This document shows, in pieces, positions 27,755-37,090 of a stretch of DNA of 64,000 nt. A program made the translations under genes and the position numbers. The stretch lies in assembly GCA_002686945.1 (NCBI GenBank), contig NYYZ01000013.1, forward strand, positions 56,839 through 120,838, in the 5' to 3' direction. The notes below the pieces were generated by a model, which saw only the letters and a program-made list of their open reading frames with translations, was not told the DNA's origin and did not search any database. Position 1 is the first letter of the stretch. Every line of letters starts with the position of its first letter. The stretch is from Planctomycetota bacterium (GTDB lineage: Bacteria > Planctomycetota > UBA1135 > GCA-002686595).

Positions 27755-29386
27755 TCATGCACCTTGCCCTGCAGGGGGCAGATTCGATGCTGGCCCCGCC
27801 AGGGGCAACACCAATGTAGCGCTGAAGCCCTCTCCCCTGGCACTGGTAATCTCCAGTCGGCCTCCGTGCGCCGCGGCCATGCCTTGCACCATGGCAAGGC
27901 CCAAACCCGTTCCCCTACCAGTGTCCTTGGTGGTGAAGAACGCATCGCCAATGCGGCCTACAAGTGCCTCGTCGATGCCAGGACCGTTGTCCACAACGGC
28001 GATGCGCAAGTCACGATTGTCCCTGAGGACGTGGACCTCAATCAGGCCCTTGGCGGAGTCAAGATCTCCAGGCCCCTCTTCCTCCAGGGCGTCGAGGGCA
28101 TTGACCAGAAGGTTCAAGAAGGCCTGGCCAAGTTCGTTGGCCTGGCCCTGAATCGGTGGAAGAGCTTCCAAGAGAGCCAAGGCCTCGGGCATGAATGCGT
28201 CCTGGACCGCTTGAGGAGGAACGCAAAGGCGCACTGCTACGCCCAGATCCTCAGCCCTGTGACGTACCAGTCCAAGGGCATCCCCCAAAGGTCCCTCCAG
28301 ATGCACCAGGGTGGTGTCCGTGTTCCGCGGAGCCAGGCGCAGCAATCGTCCAACAGTTCCTCGGATGCGCTCCAATCCCGAGCCAACCAACTCCAGGTAC
28401 TCCTCGCGCTTGTCCGTGGAGAGATCCTCACGACCAAGGGCCTGGGCGGCATTCATCAGGCCGCTCAGTGGATTGTTGATCTCGTGGGCCACCCCCGCCG
28501 CGAGTTCGCCCGTGGCAGCCAGACGACGCTGGGTCATGGCCGCAGCCTCTGCCGCTCGCGCCGCCCGGGTGGCCTCGTCAACCTCCCGCGCCAGGCGATC
28601 ACTAAACCCCTGCACATCATCGGCCATGGCGTCAAAGGACCGCATCAACTCACCAATCTCATCCCTGCGGGTGACGTGCCCAACCCGCGCCCCTAGTTCT
28701 CCGCGCCCGATGCGCCGGGCAGCAGCCGCCAGCCGCTGAACAGGATTGAGGATAAGACCGCGAATCAACGCGAAGGTCGAGAGGGTCAGCAAAAGGGTGG
28801 AGGCAATAAACCAGGGCAGCAATTGACGCTGGAATCCACCGGCCGCGTCAGAGGGCAGGGTCTGCATCCAGCAACCTCCCCAGGCGCTGCCGTCTGGCAG
28901 GACAACAGGCATGGCAACGCCCCCATAGACAGCCACCTGCTCGCGGGTCTCCGCCGCCTGACGCATGGCCAGCAGAACCCCAGCCCCATCAAAGCCACCG
29001 TCCCTCCGGGCCGCCCCCAAGGGATTGATCTGCAACCCCAGGGCGGGGCGACTTGCCTGGGATGTAGACAACACCGGCGGGACCTGAGCCAGATCGGGAA
29101 AGTGCGCGATCTGCACATCCCGGAACCACTCGTCCCAGTGCTCCCATCGCAGGAGCCCCGCCGAACGCAGGTTGCCCCGCGCATCGATCAAGCTGCCCAC
29201 CAGGGTTCCCAGCAGTTCTACGTGGGCCTGGCCTCGCTGCTCATCAAGCCCCCGCTCTGCGCTCCGTGTCCACAGAAGACCCGCCGCAAAGACCGCCAAA
29301 TTGGTCAAAGCGACCAAACCGATTAAAGCCACCCTCAGGGAGATGCGTGGCTTCTGCGTCCCTGGACCTTTGACTGGGGGGCTCAC
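27755..29386 (-). CDS. Membrane sensor histidine kinase (CHASE4-like, HAMP, HisKA, HATPase)
   Basis: A 543-residue sensor kinase. A first membrane helix (VALIGLVALTNLAVFAAGLL) is followed by an extracellular domain of about 150 residues with LLRWEHWDEWFRDVQ, resembling CHASE4 sensors. A second helix (LPWFIASTLLLTLSTFAL) leads into HAMP (IRGLILNPVQRLAAAARRIG), a phospho-acceptor in GVAHEINNPLSG near 300, and the ATPase domain with NALDALEE, DNGPGID and GTGLGLAMV. No response regulator is adjacent. Its start overlaps the gspF stop (ATGA), so it is translated with the secretion platform protein. Confidence 0.92.
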   Translation of the reverse strand: MSPPVKGPGTQKPRISLRVALIGLVALTNLAVFAAGLLWTRSAERGLDEQRGQAHVELLGTLVGSLIDARGNLRSAGLLRWEHWDEWFRDVQIAHFPDLAQVPPVLSTSQASRPALGLQINPLGAARRDGGFDGAGVLLAMRQAAETREQVAVYGGVAMPVVLPDGSAWGGCWMQTLPSDAAGGFQRQLLPWFIASTLLLTLSTFALIRGLILNPVQRLAAAARRIGRGELGARVGHVTRRDEIGELMRSFDAMADDVQGFSDRLAREVDEATRAARAAEAAAMTQRRLAATGELAAGVAHEINNPLSGLMNAAQALGREDLSTDKREEYLELVGSGLERIRGTVGRLLRLAPRNTDTTLVHLEGPLGDALGLVRHRAEDLGVAVRLCVPPQAVQDAFMPEALALLEALPPIQGQANELGQAFLNLLVNALDALEEEGPGDLDSAKGLIEVHVLRDNRDLRIAVVDNGPGIDEALVGRIGDAFFTTKDTGRGTGLGLAMVQGMAAAHGGRLEITSARGEGFSATLVLPLAGPASNLPPAGQGA

Positions 29387-30531
29387 GAAGAACTGTTGAT
29401 CGAATTCATGATCTCGAGCAGGGGCATGAACAGAGCCACCACAATGAAACCAACCACTACTGCCATCACCAACAACAGAACCGGCTCGAGGAACTTGAAG
29501 AGCGCGTCGATACGCCGATCCAATTGGCGCTCATAGGCGTCGGCAATCTTGAGCAGCATGCGATCGAGTTCGCCTGTTTCCTCACCCACGTCAACCATGT
29601 TGGTCACGATGTCGTCGAACAACCCGGTCTCCCCCATAGTGCGGGCGATCCCCTCTCCCTCACGCACGGTTCGCCGAATCTCCTCGATACCCTGGGCCAG
29701 CACCATGTTCGAGGTAGCATCACGCACAATAGCCAAGGCATCCAGGTGAGGTACACCAGCCTCCACAAGGGTGCCGAATGTACGCGAAAAACGGGCGATC
29801 AATGACTGTCGCATGAGCGCCCCGGAGATGGGCAACCTGAGCAAGATGCCATGGATGCGAAAGCGATAGGGCTTGCTGCGGCCCATCAGGAAGATGTGCA
29901 GCACCAACAGGGCCACGGGAATACCGAAGACCAGATACCAGCGCTGGGTGGCGATCTCGCTCACGTCCAAGAGCAACTGAGTGGTGTCCGGAAGAGTGAC
30001 GTCGAAGGAATCGAAAATCTCCTGGAAGCGCGGGATGACGAAGACGATCACCGCCGCCACAACACCAGTGGCCACAAACGTCAGAATGGCCGGATAGATC
30101 ATCGCGTTGACGATCTTGCCCTGGATCTCGGCGGCTTTCTCGCGGAAGGCGGCCAGCCGCACCAGGATGCGGTCGAGAATACCCGCTGATTCTCCCGCAC
30201 GCACCATGGCCGAGAACAACTCGTCAAAGCAGCGCGGATGTTTGGCCATGGCCTCGGAAAGAGGCGCACCTCCTGAGACATCCTCGGTAATCTCGGCCAG
30301 CAGAGCCTTGAAAGGTCCCGGCTTGGTCTGGCCCTCAAGAATCGTCAAGGCCTTGACCACGGGAATGCCTGCTTCCGACAGGGTTGCCAACTGAACCGTG
30401 AAGTCGGTCACCAGCTGAGCGCGGATGCGTCCACCCCGGCCCTTGGGAGTAGCTCCTCCCGCTGCGCCGCCGCTACCGGATCCCTTGGCCCGGCCACCAG
30501 CCGGGATGCTACGTTGAATCTTCTTGGCCAT
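29383..30531 (-). CDS. gspF: Type II secretion/type IV pilus inner-membrane platform protein (GspF/PilC)
   Basis: The 382-residue platform protein on which the assembly ATPases act. It has two repeated GspF domains, each a helical bundle (QLATLSEAGIPVVKALTILE; FSRTFGTLVEAGVPHLDALA), and three membrane helices, one at about 150-170 (ILTFVATGVVAAVIVFVIP) and one at the extreme C-terminus (LLLVMAVVVGFIVVALF). The canonical N-terminal domain is replaced by a short Gly/Lys-rich stretch. A GTG at 30573 with AGGAG eight bases upstream is an alternative start adding 14 residues; I used the ATG at 30531 because those residues are hydrophobic and unlike the family. Confidence 0.9.
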   Translation of the reverse strand: MAKKIQRSIPAGGRAKGSGSGGAAGGATPKGRGGRIRAQLVTDFTVQLATLSEAGIPVVKALTILEGQTKPGPFKALLAEITEDVSGGAPLSEAMAKHPRCFDELFSAMVRAGESAGILDRILVRLAAFREKAAEIQGKIVNAMIYPAILTFVATGVVAAVIVFVIPRFQEIFDSFDVTLPDTTQLLLDVSEIATQRWYLVFGIPVALLVLHIFLMGRSKPYRFRIHGILLRLPISGALMRQSLIARFSRTFGTLVEAGVPHLDALAIVRDATSNMVLAQGIEEIRRTVREGEGIARTMGETGLFDDIVTNMVDVGEETGELDRMLLKIADAYERQLDRRIDALFKFLEPVLLLVMAVVVGFIVVALFMPLLEIMNSINSSS

Positions 30532-30618
30532 CTTGAAGAAACAGAGGGTACCCGCCAACCCTACCCAGGTCACGCGGAGGGCTCCTGCGATCGAGGAAAA
30601 TAGCCTGGGCCCCAGGCC

Positions 30619-32307
30619 TCAAAGCTGGGTCTCGCGCAGGACCTCTTCGACGGTCGTCCGGCCGGCGGCCACCATATCCAAACCCGCCTCACGCAGGGTG
30701 CGCATCCCACGGCCGATGGCTATCTGGCGCAGGGCCTCGGACGAAGCCCCCTCCTGGATCAAACTGCGCAACTCGTCATCAAGAAGCAGGATCTCGAAGA
30801 TCCCTGTGCGCCCCTTGTAGCCCGTGTGGTGGCAGACAGCGCAACCTCGGCCATGGACGATCTTGCGGCCCTCAATGCGCCGTGCATCAGGTCCCAGCTC
30901 ACGCAGGACTTCCTCGTCTGGCTCCATCTCCATCTGACACGCCTCACATACTGTGCGCAACAGTCGCTGCGCCGCCACGGCTTCAAGAGTCGCTGTCAGA
31001 AGGAAGGGCTCAATGCCCATATCCATCAAACGGGCCACAGTAGAAGTGGAGTCATTGGTGTGCACCGTGGCAAAAACCGTATGACCTGTCAGGCTGGCTT
31101 CCACAGCAATCGCGGCGGTCTCCCGGTCGCGAATCTCTCCCACCAGAATCTTGTCCGGATCCTGACGCAGAATCGATCGCAACACCGACGCATAAGTCAC
31201 CCCAATGTCATCGTGAATCGGCACCTGCACGATTCCCTCAATGTCGTACTCAACCGGGTCCTCAACCGTGATGATCTTCACATCGGGCTCATTGGCTTCG
31301 CTGAGCATGCCGTAGAGAGTCGTGGTCTTGCCCGAGCCAGTCGGCCCGGTAACCAACACGATTCCGTGGGGCAAGCGGGTCAAGGCCCTGAGAGTGGCTT
31401 CATCTCCTTCAGGCAGACCCAAGGCCGCAAGGTTCAAGTTCACAGCCGAGCGATCGAGGATTCGCAGCACCGCTCCCTCCCCCGCCAGGCCTGGCATGGT
31501 GGCCACACGCAAGTCAACGGGCCGACCATCGATCGACAATTCGATGCGACCGTCCTGGGGCAGGCGGATCTCGGTTATGTCCAAGTCCGCCATGACCTTG
31601 ATGCGCGAAACCAATGGGACCGCCAGGTGGCGAGGAGGGCTCTCAACCTCGTAGAGCGATCCGTCCACCCTGTAGCGAATACGAAAGGTCTCATCAAAGG
31701 TCTCGAAATGAATATCACTGGCCTGGTCTTTGATTGCTCGGTGCAGAATCGAGTTCAGAAGACGCACCACGGGCTTGGATTGGGCGGCGGCTTCAGGGTC
31801 AGAAGCGTCGACTCCCTTGGCCGCGGCCAATACGTCCGAGAGAGATTCTTCCGCCCCGTAGCATTCAAGCACCTTGGCCCTCAGGTTATCCGGATCCGCC
31901 AGTACCCCTCGCACGGGTGAACCCACCGTAAAGGACAGATCGTCGAGCACCGCCTGGTTTTGAGGATCCGCAAGAGCTACCACCAAGGTGCCCCCATCCA
32001 GTTCAATCGGCAGCACTCCGAAGGTGTGGGCAGTGCTCTTGTCAACCAGTGCCAAGGCGTCCTGATCAAGGTCGACGCTGTCCAGATCGACACTGTGCAG
32101 GCCTGCCTGTTGCGCCAGGGCACGGGTCACCGCCGGGGCCGAAGTAGCTCCCATTGCCACCAGAATCTGCCCGAGCAGTCCCCCCTGCTGGCGCTGTTCA
32201 GTCAGGCTGCGCTGAATCTCCGATTCCTTGACCTCTCCCTGGGCCTTCAGAATCTGGCCCACGAGCTGGCGCGCGCCTGCTGGGCCATTGCCGTCCCCTG
32301 CGCTCAC
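30619..32307 (-). CDS. pilB: PilB/GspE-type assembly ATPase
   Basis: A 562-residue hexameric ATPase that drives pilus or pseudopilus assembly. The N-terminal GspE_N/MshEN region spans about 1-160. The ATPase core has Walker A VTGPTGSGKTTTLYGML near 324, the Asp box TVEDPVEYDIEG, Walker B LVGEIRDRETA and the His box TGHTVFATVHTNDS. Two CxxC pairs (CEACQ, CAVCHHTGYKGR) form the zinc site seen in extension ATPases. It overlaps pilT by four bases (32304-32307). Whether it is the pilus extension motor or a second secretion ATPase cannot be decided; the symbol is tentative. Confidence 0.9.
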   Translation of the reverse strand: MSAGDGNGPAGARQLVGQILKAQGEVKESEIQRSLTEQRQQGGLLGQILVAMGATSAPAVTRALAQQAGLHSVDLDSVDLDQDALALVDKSTAHTFGVLPIELDGGTLVVALADPQNQAVLDDLSFTVGSPVRGVLADPDNLRAKVLECYGAEESLSDVLAAAKGVDASDPEAAAQSKPVVRLLNSILHRAIKDQASDIHFETFDETFRIRYRVDGSLYEVESPPRHLAVPLVSRIKVMADLDITEIRLPQDGRIELSIDGRPVDLRVATMPGLAGEGAVLRILDRSAVNLNLAALGLPEGDEATLRALTRLPHGIVLVTGPTGSGKTTTLYGMLSEANEPDVKIITVEDPVEYDIEGIVQVPIHDDIGVTYASVLRSILRQDPDKILVGEIRDRETAAIAVEASLTGHTVFATVHTNDSTSTVARLMDMGIEPFLLTATLEAVAAQRLLRTVCEACQMEMEPDEEVLRELGPDARRIEGRKIVHGRGCAVCHHTGYKGRTGIFEILLLDDELRSLIQEGASSEALRQIAIGRGMRTLREAGLDMVAAGRTTVEEVLRETQL

Positions 32308-33353
32308 AGACGCGCCTCCAGCTCTTTCGAGTTCTGGGCATAATCCAGGGCGGTGCGCGGGGTGATATTGCCCGACTTGGCCAGCTCAAGCAGATGATCG
32401 TCCAGAGTCATCATGCCCATGCGCCGACTTGTCTGCAGGGTGCTCTGGATCTTGTTGGTTTCGTTTTTGCGAATCAGATTGGAAATCGCAGGATTGTTGA
32501 TCATCACCTCAAAACCCGCCACGCGACCCTTGCCACTGGCGTGAGGCATCAGCACCTGACTGACCACCGCCACCAGAGACACAGACAACTGGGCACGAAT
32601 CTGCTCCTGCTGGTTGGCGGGGAAGGCATCAATCATGCGGTTGACGGTGCGAGCACTGCCGGTTGTGTGCAGGGTGCCAAAGACCAGGTGCCCGGTTTCC
32701 GCAGCGGTGATAGCAGAGGAGATAGTTTCCAGATCCCGCATCTCCCCCAACAAGATCACATCCGGATCCTGACGAAGCACCCGGCGCATGGCTTCGGCAA
32801 AGTCGGGCACATCGCTGCCCACCTCGCGCTGGGTCACAAGCCCGCGCTTGTGGCTGTGATAGAACTCAATGGGATCCTCGATGGTCACGATGTGCCGATC
32901 GAAGTTGATGTTGATCCAATCGATCATGGTGGCCAGGGTGGTGGACTTGCCGGAGCCAGTCGGGCCCGTAACCAGGACCAGGCCACGAGGCCGCCGCAGG
33001 AGGTCCTGCACGGTCTCTGGCAGGCCAATCTGATCAAAAGTCAGCAACTCATTTGGTATCAGCCGCAGGATCGCAGTGTAGCGCCCGCGCTGACGCATGC
33101 AGCTGACCCGAAAGCGGTTGCCTGAGTTGTGCGCCAGTCCGATATCCGTGGTGCCCACCTCCTCCAATTCTGCCCAGTGACGCTCATCACAAAGCTCCTT
33201 GCAGAGAGCCAGTGTATTTTCATCACTCAAGTCCCCTTCTTCCAAGTGAATCAACTTGCCATCTACCCTGCCCACAGGCGGCCGCCCCGGGTTGAGGTGC
33301 AGGTCCGATGCGTTCATCTCGATGGCAAGGGTCATGAGGTCGGTGGCTTTCAT
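32304..33353 (-). CDS. pilT: PilT-type retraction ATPase
   Basis: A 349-residue ATPase for pilus retraction. It opens MKATDLMTLAIEMNASDLHL, the PAS-like PilT N-terminus, and has Walker A GPTGSGKSTTLATMIDW, Asp box TIEDPIEFYH, Walker B ILLGEMRDLETI, His box TGHLVFGTLHTTGSARTVNR and the PilT signature NPAISNLIRKNETNKIQS (AIRNLIRE type). No zinc CxxC pairs, as expected for PilT. The ATG at 33353 starts the conserved region. Its presence implies a dynamic type IV pilus and not just a secretion pseudopilus. Confidence 0.94.
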   Translation of the reverse strand: MKATDLMTLAIEMNASDLHLNPGRPPVGRVDGKLIHLEEGDLSDENTLALCKELCDERHWAELEEVGTTDIGLAHNSGNRFRVSCMRQRGRYTAILRLIPNELLTFDQIGLPETVQDLLRRPRGLVLVTGPTGSGKSTTLATMIDWININFDRHIVTIEDPIEFYHSHKRGLVTQREVGSDVPDFAEAMRRVLRQDPDVILLGEMRDLETISSAITAAETGHLVFGTLHTTGSARTVNRMIDAFPANQQEQIRAQLSVSLVAVVSQVLMPHASGKGRVAGFEVMINNPAISNLIRKNETNKIQSTLQTSRRMGMMTLDDHLLELAKSGNITPRTALDYAQNSKELEARL

Positions 33354-33384
33354 GGCTAGCTGGGCAAATTGGTGTGAGTGATGA

Positions 33385-35064
33385 TCAAATGGACTCCAGG
33401 CCCGCCGCATGGGCAGCGCGAGAAACACGCAGAACTTCTGAGAGGCTGGTGACTCCATCAAGGGCTTTCAGGGCCCCGTCTACCGCCAACTTCTGCAAAC
33501 TTCCGGTACCCACCGCTGCGCTCTCAATGCTGGCCAGACTTTCCCCCCTAAAAACCATGTCCCGCAGAGTGCTCTCCAAAGTCAGGGTTTCATAGAGCGC
33601 CACGCGACCGCGATAACCGTTACCCTCGCAGGCGGTGCAGCCCCGAGGCTTGCGCAGCTTGCGCCCCTTGTGGGCTGCACTGTCCAGCCCCAATACCTGC
33701 CACTCGTTATCGGTGGGATCATACTCCTCTGAACATTGAGGACAGAGTCGTCGCACGAGTCGTTGACCCAACACTGCATTGACGCTGGCAGAGACCAAGA
33801 AGGGCTTGACCCCCAGATCCACCAGACGCGTCAGGGCGCTGGGAGCATCGTTGGTGTGCAGGGTTGAAAACACCAAGTGCCCGGTCAAGGAGGCCTGAAT
33901 CGCAATCTCTGCGGTCTCCAAGTCACGGATCTCGCCCACCAAGATCACATTCGGAGCACAACGCAGCATTGCCCTCAGAATGCGCGAGAAGGTCAAACCG
34001 ATGCGTGGGGCTACCTGCACCTGATTGACCCCGGACAGGTGATATTCCACGGGATCTTCGGCCGTGATGATCTTCACGTCGGATCGATTCAGTTCTGCCA
34101 GTGCGGCGTAGAGGGTCGTGGTCTTGCCTGAACCCGTAGGGCCTGTGACCAACACGATTCCACTGGGCCGAGCGATTGTATTACGGAACCAGTTGAGCTG
34201 CTGAGTTCCAAAACCCAGGTCCGACAAGGGAATCAGATTGGCCGAGCGATCGAGCAAGCGCATGACCATGGTCTCCCCGTGATTCGAAGGCAGCACGCTG
34301 GCACGCACATCCACATCCCGTCCACCGAGCTTGAGACTGATGCGTCCATCCTGAGGCTTGCGCTTCTCGGCGATGTCCATGCGCGCCATGATCTTGAGGC
34401 GCGACAGCAATGGCGCCGAAAGGTGCCCGGGATGTTCCGCCACATCGCGCAACATGCCATCAACACGAAAGCGCACACGCAGGCGGCCGTGGCCCGGCTC
34501 AACGTGAATGTCACTGGCGCGCTCAGTCAATGCGTCCTGAAAGGTGCGGGTCACCAAACGCACGATGGGCGCATCGTTCTCCTCGTCTTCGGCACCCACT
34601 CCCATGCCGCTGGCCACTGCCATCTCGGCGCTGTCATCAGCGGGGGCGCCATAGTTCTTGGTCAAGGCCTCGGCTAGAGCCGCAGGGGTTGCCAGTGCGC
34701 AAGCGATTTCGCGACCCAGAAGAAACTCCAACTGCTCTGCAAGAATACGCTTGAGGGGATCGTCCACAGCCACGACCAGCTTGCCTCCCTTCTCCATCAA
34801 GGGCATGACCCCCTGATCTATGGCAATTTCCGCTGGCACCAAAGCCACGATCTCATGGGAGATGCGCCCGCGCGAAAGATCGACGAAGGGCATCCCCGCG
34901 CTCTTTGCAGAAACCCGATAGACCTTCTCTGCGGGTGCCAGGCCCAGTTCCAAGACCGCCTCCACGATGCCCAATTCACGGCCGCGTTGGTGTGCCTGAG
35001 CCTTGCGCAAGTCCGGCTCGGACAGCACACCGCCATCCACGAGAGCTTGACCGAGATCAGCCAC
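33385..35064 (-). CDS. gspE: GspE-type type II secretion/pilus assembly ATPase
   Basis: A 559-residue second extension-type ATPase, paralogous to the gene at 30619. The N-terminal GspE_N domain (1-150) precedes the core: Walker A VTGPTGSGKTTTLYAALAEL, Asp box TAEDPVEYHLSG, Walker B VILVGEIRDLETAE, His box TGHLVFSTLHTNDAPSA, and zinc CxxC pairs CPQCSEE and GCTACEGNGYRGR. First gene of the run gspE-pilT-pilB-gspF-HK-CNNM-CNNM. No Shine-Dalgarno is obvious. Which of the two extension ATPases serves the T2SS and which the pilus is an open question. Confidence 0.92.
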   Translation of the reverse strand: MADLGQALVDGGVLSEPDLRKAQAHQRGRELGIVEAVLELGLAPAEKVYRVSAKSAGMPFVDLSRGRISHEIVALVPAEIAIDQGVMPLMEKGGKLVVAVDDPLKRILAEQLEFLLGREIACALATPAALAEALTKNYGAPADDSAEMAVASGMGVGAEDEENDAPIVRLVTRTFQDALTERASDIHVEPGHGRLRVRFRVDGMLRDVAEHPGHLSAPLLSRLKIMARMDIAEKRKPQDGRISLKLGGRDVDVRASVLPSNHGETMVMRLLDRSANLIPLSDLGFGTQQLNWFRNTIARPSGIVLVTGPTGSGKTTTLYAALAELNRSDVKIITAEDPVEYHLSGVNQVQVAPRIGLTFSRILRAMLRCAPNVILVGEIRDLETAEIAIQASLTGHLVFSTLHTNDAPSALTRLVDLGVKPFLVSASVNAVLGQRLVRRLCPQCSEEYDPTDNEWQVLGLDSAAHKGRKLRKPRGCTACEGNGYRGRVALYETLTLESTLRDMVFRGESLASIESAAVGTGSLQKLAVDGALKALDGVTSLSEVLRVSRAAHAAGLESI

Positions 35065-35218
35065 GGGCTCTCCACGGGTGATGTTGCCTGTGCACTTTCA
35101 TCAAGGACGTGAGCTAAGGCCCACGGGGGGCAGAGTAACCGGGGAGGTCCTGGATTCCTCCCGAGAAAATCATCCTCTGGGGCCCTAGCCCCCAACGGGA
35201 CAACCCCGAGCAAGACAA

Positions 35219-35254
35219 AATGCCCAGCCCGAGCTCTTGCTCAGACGGGGCATT
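35219..35254 (-). terminator. Rho-independent-type terminator after the DUF1573 gene
   Basis: On the minus strand a seven-base stem (AATGCCC/GGGCATT) with a nested GAGC-AAGA-GCTC hairpin is followed by TTTTGTCTT. It lies about 50 bases after the DUF1573 stop and before gspE, so it should separate the two transcription units. A second small hairpin (GGGCC-GTTGA-GGCCC) sits at 35266-35280. Confidence 0.6.
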
Positions 35255-35302
35255 CCCTGGTCACAGGGCCGTTGAGGCCCGTGAAACAAAGTGCCTTGAG
35301 AC

Positions 35303-36853
35303 TCAGCGACCCCCGCGCACGACTCCCGCACGGCAGACTCCACTGAAGTGCACTTCCATGGTTTGCTTGGTGGGGTGACCCGTGTGAATCACCAGCAGTC
35401 CCTTGAAGGAACCATCGGCACCATCAGGCAGGCCTTCGAGGCGCAGTTCCACGTCCACGCCGTTGATGCCCTGGGCAGGGCGCACGGTACTGGAGAAGTG
35501 CTCGGCCCAGCGCAGGGGCCTGCCACCGTCACCCTTGACCTCGACTGTCATGGTCTTGGGATCGAACTTGAAGTCCGTGTCGTGACTGATCAGCTTGACG
35601 GTTCGAGGCACCACTTGACCAGGGCGCACAAGGCCCATGGAAAGAAACTGAGGCGTGCAGGTCATGGCCCCCAGGATGCGGCCGGTGACCGCCACATTGA
35701 CCTGATACTTGGAGCTGACCTGGTGGGTGGGAAGCACTTTGCCTTCCTCGTCCTTGCCCCCATGATCCTCGTTGTGCTTGTGGGTCGCATTCTTCTTCTC
35801 GATCTCCGTAGCATCCGGACGGGCATAGTCAGTACTCATGCGAATCTGATAGCCTATATTTCCTTCTACGGCCTCGGCACCCACATTCACCTCGACCTTC
35901 CAATGCGCCGAGCGGCCTTCTTCATCCGGCGCTACCGGAGATAGGGTCACGTCAAGTCCCGGAGGGCGCACGAGGCCCGGACGCTCGTCAAGGGCCAGGA
36001 AGACCTTGGCACCACGAGTTGTTCGCACGTCAACAAACTGGGTTCGCGTGGATCCCTGGGGAATGTCCCCCATCTGAAGGATTGTAGGCGTTGCTTGGAT
36101 GAACTGTTCCACATTGGCCATCAGGGTCAATGAGCTGACGCGCACGGGGTCATTAGTGGTCACGTTGACCCGTACCTGGGTCGCGTTCTTCTTGTTGGCG
36201 GTATTCAATCGCGCGGAGATTTCGATCTTTCTTCCGGGCTCGATCGGATCACCGTAGACATAAGGCACAAGATCTCCAGAAGGAGCCTCAACCAGGACCT
36301 CGCTCAGGGTGCAACCGCAAGTGGGTGAGACCTGGCCGATGATCAAAGGCGCACTACCCCCAGCGGCCATCTGAAAAGTGTGCAGCAGAACGTCCCCTTG
36401 CTGGGCCCGACCAAAATCATGGCGATCTGTGCCAAATTCAATCATCAACTTGGCGTTGGGGTCCACCGCAACCTCAGGGGCAGCACCGCGGGCGCCCTTG
36501 GTGATCGCGCCTTTGCCAGCGGCACCCTTGAGAGGGTAGCCATCCTCGCCCAGACCAGCAGCTGCGTACTTGGCCTTGCGCTTGATGTAGTCCTTGTCAT
36601 TTGGATCAAGAGGCTTGGCGCTGGGCTTGCCCTGCTTGCTCGGAGAACCTTCATCAGCCTGCTTCTTGGCCTGCTTCTGTCTGGCCGCCGGATCATTGGC
36701 AACAGGCTTAGGGGGTGCGGGCTTGCTCCTGGCCTGGGGGACCTGGCGAGGCTTGGGGGGAGTGCGGTCCTGGGCTGCTTGAGCGACGGCTGGGAGCAGG
36801 ATGAAGAGCAGAGCCGGAGCAATGGCTGCCAGCGCGATGCGGCGGAGTTTCAT
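35303..36853 (-). CDS. Secreted DUF1573-domain protein
   Basis: A 516-residue exported protein. Signal peptide ALAAIAPALLFILLPAVAQA is followed by a Pro/Lys/Ala-rich low-complexity stretch (about 30-120). A DUF1573 domain begins near residue 140 (IEFGTDRHDFGRAQQGD ... APLIIGQVSPTCGCTLSEV) with its characteristic CGCT pair. Further immunoglobulin-like beta domains follow, ending near VLVIHTGHPTKQTMEVHF. DUF1573 proteins are abundant in planctomycetes and Bacteroidetes; function unknown, extracytoplasmic. I used the ATG at 36853 (MKLRRIA), with 36871 possible. Confidence 0.85.
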   Translation of the reverse strand: MKLRRIALAAIAPALLFILLPAVAQAAQDRTPPKPRQVPQARSKPAPPKPVANDPAARQKQAKKQADEGSPSKQGKPSAKPLDPNDKDYIKRKAKYAAAGLGEDGYPLKGAAGKGAITKGARGAAPEVAVDPNAKLMIEFGTDRHDFGRAQQGDVLLHTFQMAAGGSAPLIIGQVSPTCGCTLSEVLVEAPSGDLVPYVYGDPIEPGRKIEISARLNTANKKNATQVRVNVTTNDPVRVSSLTLMANVEQFIQATPTILQMGDIPQGSTRTQFVDVRTTRGAKVFLALDERPGLVRPPGLDVTLSPVAPDEEGRSAHWKVEVNVGAEAVEGNIGYQIRMSTDYARPDATEIEKKNATHKHNEDHGGKDEEGKVLPTHQVSSKYQVNVAVTGRILGAMTCTPQFLSMGLVRPGQVVPRTVKLISHDTDFKFDPKTMTVEVKGDGGRPLRWAEHFSSTVRPAQGINGVDVELRLEGLPDGADGSFKGLLVIHTGHPTKQTMEVHFSGVCRAGVVRGGR

Positions 36854-37079
36854 GATGAATTCGATGTTCAAGAGGGTTGAATGTGCGTTTCAGGGGCCTT
36901 GGGGCCGCGGAGAGCCTCAAAGGGTAACTGAGAAGGGATGCCGGGGTGTCGGATGGTGTGATTCGGTGTCTGGGGGCAGTACGCTTGGGGGCAGAGCCTG
37001 TGAGCAGACAGGTGGAGAAGCGGGTCCAGGAGGTGGTCTTTCGGTGACAGGCCTGCTCTGAACCCCTGCCATGACCCCT

Positions 37080-37085
37080 AGGAGG
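37080..37085 (+). promoter_or_regulatory. Strong Shine-Dalgarno site (AGGAGG)
   Basis: AGGAGG five bases before the ATG at 37091. It fixes the start of the lipoprotein gene and supports the frame being real. Confidence 0.75.
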
Positions 37086-37090
37086 GTGAA

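Noticed and set aside
30826-31920. 364-codon plus-strand open frame inside the pilB region
   Set aside because: Antisense to a gene with all ATPase motifs; no protein-like features.
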